Source: Parachlamydiales bacterium
GTDB lineage: Bacteria > Chlamydiota > Chlamydiia > Chlamydiales > SM23-39
Length of the DNA stretch: 9,104 nucleotides
Direction: 5' to 3'
Assembly (NCBI GenBank): GCA_020058465.1
Contig: JAGVDZ010000157.1
Span: 1-9,104 of the forward strand
Numbering within the stretch: the first letter of the stretch is position 1; each line of letters opens with the position of its first letter. Of the stretch, positions 8,236-9,104 are shown one piece after another. The translations under genes and the position numbers were made by a program. The notes beneath the pieces are model-generated. The model was not told where the DNA came from. It worked only from the letters and a program-made list of their open reading frames with translations, and ran no database searches.

Positions 8236-8264
8236 ATTATAAGTGATGGTTTAAAAAATATAAA
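8236..8264 (-). promoter_or_regulatory. Candidate sigma70-type promoter of the giant gene
   Basis: On the minus strand a perfect TATAAT lies at 8236-8241. The hexamer TTTATA (4 of 6 matches to TTGACA) lies at 8259-8264, with a 17-base spacer that is AT-rich. Transcription would start near 8229, giving a leader of about 19 bases before the ATG at 8210. The leader has no AGGAGG-like Shine-Dalgarno; the bases just upstream of the ATG are TATAGATACT. The promoter lies after the dnaK stop and its hairpin, so the giant gene is probably transcribed on its own. Confidence 0.6.
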
Positions 8265-8305
8265 GACACTAATATTAATTAATAGCAACTAAATTATTTA
8301 AGACA

Positions 8306-8334
8306 CCCAAACGCAAGCTAGGCTCACGTTTGGG
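8306..8334 (-). terminator. Hairpin after dnaK, candidate weak terminator
   Basis: Inverted repeat CCCAAACG / CGTTTGGG (8306-8313 and 8327-8334): an 8-bp perfect stem, two mismatched positions, then a 3-bp AGC/GCT stem closing a 3-base loop. It starts 42 bases after the dnaK stop. In the dnaK direction it is followed by TGTCTTAAATAATTT, which is AT-rich but not a clean T-tract, so termination may be inefficient. It could instead be a 3'-end-stabilising RNA hairpin. Confidence 0.5.
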
Positions 8335-8375
8335 ATAGGAATTTCTTTAAGAACCTATGGAGAGAAGAATTTTTT

Positions 8376-9104
8376 TTACGACTTGGTATCGTTGTCGTCC
8401 AGCACCTCGACTTCGGCCTCCTCCACATCCCCTTTTTGATGATCTTTATTAGCAGAAGGGGGTTTATTTTTGGTGTCAGATTCTGCTTTAGACAGCTCTG
8501 AGCCAATATTTTGCATCGACTTTTGCAGAGCTTGATCCTTGTCGCGGATGGTATCTAAATCCTCCGTCTGGAGGGCCTTTTTCAAGGCCTCAATACGAGA
8601 GGTGATCTCTTGAACAATATGGGCAGGTAACTTATCTTTATAGTCCTGCAGCGCCTTTTCAGCTCTGAATAAGGTGGCCTCGCCATTATTCTTGACTTCG
8701 ATCTTTTCTTTTTTCTTCTTATCTTCCTCAGCGTGATCTTCTGCTTCTTTGACTTTACGCTGGATTTCTGCCTCTGACAGACCCGACTTCGCCTCAATCT
8801 TGATTTTTTGTAGTTTGCCTGACTGCTTATCCTTGGCAGAGACATGGAGGATTCCGTCGGCGTCGATATCGAAGGCGACCTCGATCTGGGGTGTGCCTCG
8901 TGGAGCTGGCGGGATATCCGATAGGTCAAACCTTCCAATTTCTTTGTTATCTTGTGCCATGGGCCGTTCTCCTTGTAGGACGACGATGGTCACAGCGGGC
9001 TGGTTGTCGGCCGCGGTGGAAAAGACCTGCTTTTTCTGGGTGGGGATCGTTGTATTTCTCTCAATAAGAGGGGTCATGACGCCACCTAAAGTCTCAATAC
9101 CGAG
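8376..9104 (-). CDS. dnaK: Chaperone protein DnaK (Hsp70), C-terminal part (5' end outside window)
   Basis: The window has the last 242 residues and the TAA at 8376-8378; the ATPase domain and start lie beyond base 9104. DnaK is the cytosolic ATP-driven chaperone that binds unfolded peptides and works with DnaJ and GrpE. The fragment opens with [10 protein letters not shown], the start of the substrate-binding beta domain. It continues with [37 protein letters not shown] and [16 protein letters not shown] (about window residues 18-93), all standard Hsp70 signatures. The helical lid follows from about SGLSEAEIQ (107-115), with a Lys/Glu-rich stretch at 116-137. A disordered tail (about 205-242) ends acidic: [16 protein letters not shown]. 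This tail resembles the VEDADVE-type tails I recall in chlamydial DnaK. No frameshift or missing key residue is seen. An internal Met at 9077 is not the real start, because the frame continues upstream in good DnaK sequence. Confidence 0.97.
   Translation of the reverse strand, partial: LGIETLGGVMTPLIERNTTIPTQKKQVFSTAADNQPAVTIVVLQGERPMAQDNKEIGRFDLSDIPPAPRGTPQIEVAFDIDADGILHVSAKDKQSGKLQKIKIEAKSGLSEAEIQRKVKEAEDHAEEDKKKKEKIEVKNNGEATLFRAEKALQDYKDKLPAHIVQEITSRIEALKKALQTEDLDTIRDKDQALQKSMQNIGSELSKAESDTKNKPPSANKDHQKGDVEEAEVEVLDDNDTKS

Larger units (their letters stand above)
8211..8375. other. AT-rich intergenic spacer between dnaK and the giant gene
   Basis: 165 bases, clearly more AT-rich than either gene, especially 8211-8303. 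It contains the hairpin at 8306-8334 and the promoter at 8236-8264. An A8 run on the minus strand (8370-8377) overlaps the dnaK stop codon. TTAATTAAT-like stretches at 8274-8283 are simple AT-rich sequence. No small gene or tRNA is seen. Confidence 0.8.

Noticed and set aside
8582..8938. Minus-strand frame of 118 codons inside dnaK
   Set aside because: The Arg/Lys/Ser-rich product is the out-of-frame reading of the Lys/Glu-rich DnaK lid; the DnaK frame is unmistakable.
9075..9077. Internal ATG as the start of a short DnaK-like protein
   Set aside because: The frame stays open to the window edge with LGIETLGGV, the normal DnaK sequence before this Met, so the gene is cut by the window and not truncated.

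Overview
The window holds two genes, both on the minus strand, and an AT-rich gap of 165 bases between them. Read in the direction of transcription, it starts inside dnaK: the last 242 codons are present and the stop is at 8376-8378. Next comes the spacer at 8211-8375, with a candidate hairpin and a good promoter. The rest is one giant open frame that starts at 8210 and is still open at base 1. That frame gives 2736 codons without a stop, so the protein is longer than 2736 residues. I see no plus-strand gene, RNA gene, insertion sequence or CRISPR array.

The giant protein is the point of interest. It has a Pro/Thr-rich N-terminus, one transmembrane helix, a His/Asn/Gly motif near residues 198-234, and about 1500 residues of mostly helical sequence with a beta-rich stretch near 1000-1140. 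Near residues 1795-2405 is a divergent helicase-like core. The ordered motifs in that core (TGFGKST, DEVHH plus YNYAIG, MAIPMASARDPRP..EF, VSGT, YFFDQKDTIGQDLQLP, QGVGRIRGL) match from memory the arrangement of the DUF3638/DUF3645 proteins. Those are giant proteins of fungi, plants and protists, also found in amoeba-associated Chlamydiae. Their function is not established. The assignment rests on motif order, not on a database search.

Organism: bacterial, with moderate GC. The DnaK tail ([11 protein letters not shown]) and the giant DUF3638-like neighbour suggest a member of the Chlamydiota, probably an environmental, amoeba-associated lineage. This is an inference, since two genes cannot settle it. 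In Chlamydia the gene after dnaK is, as I recall, an RNase R-type exoribonuclease. Here it is the giant gene.

The two genes are probably separate transcription units: a hairpin follows dnaK, and a consensus-like promoter sits just upstream of the giant gene. The giant gene starts without a visible Shine-Dalgarno and carries a run of eight C at codons 9-11. A one-base slip there would switch the reading frame, so phase-variable expression is possible. A second C8 run lies at codons 1052-1055.
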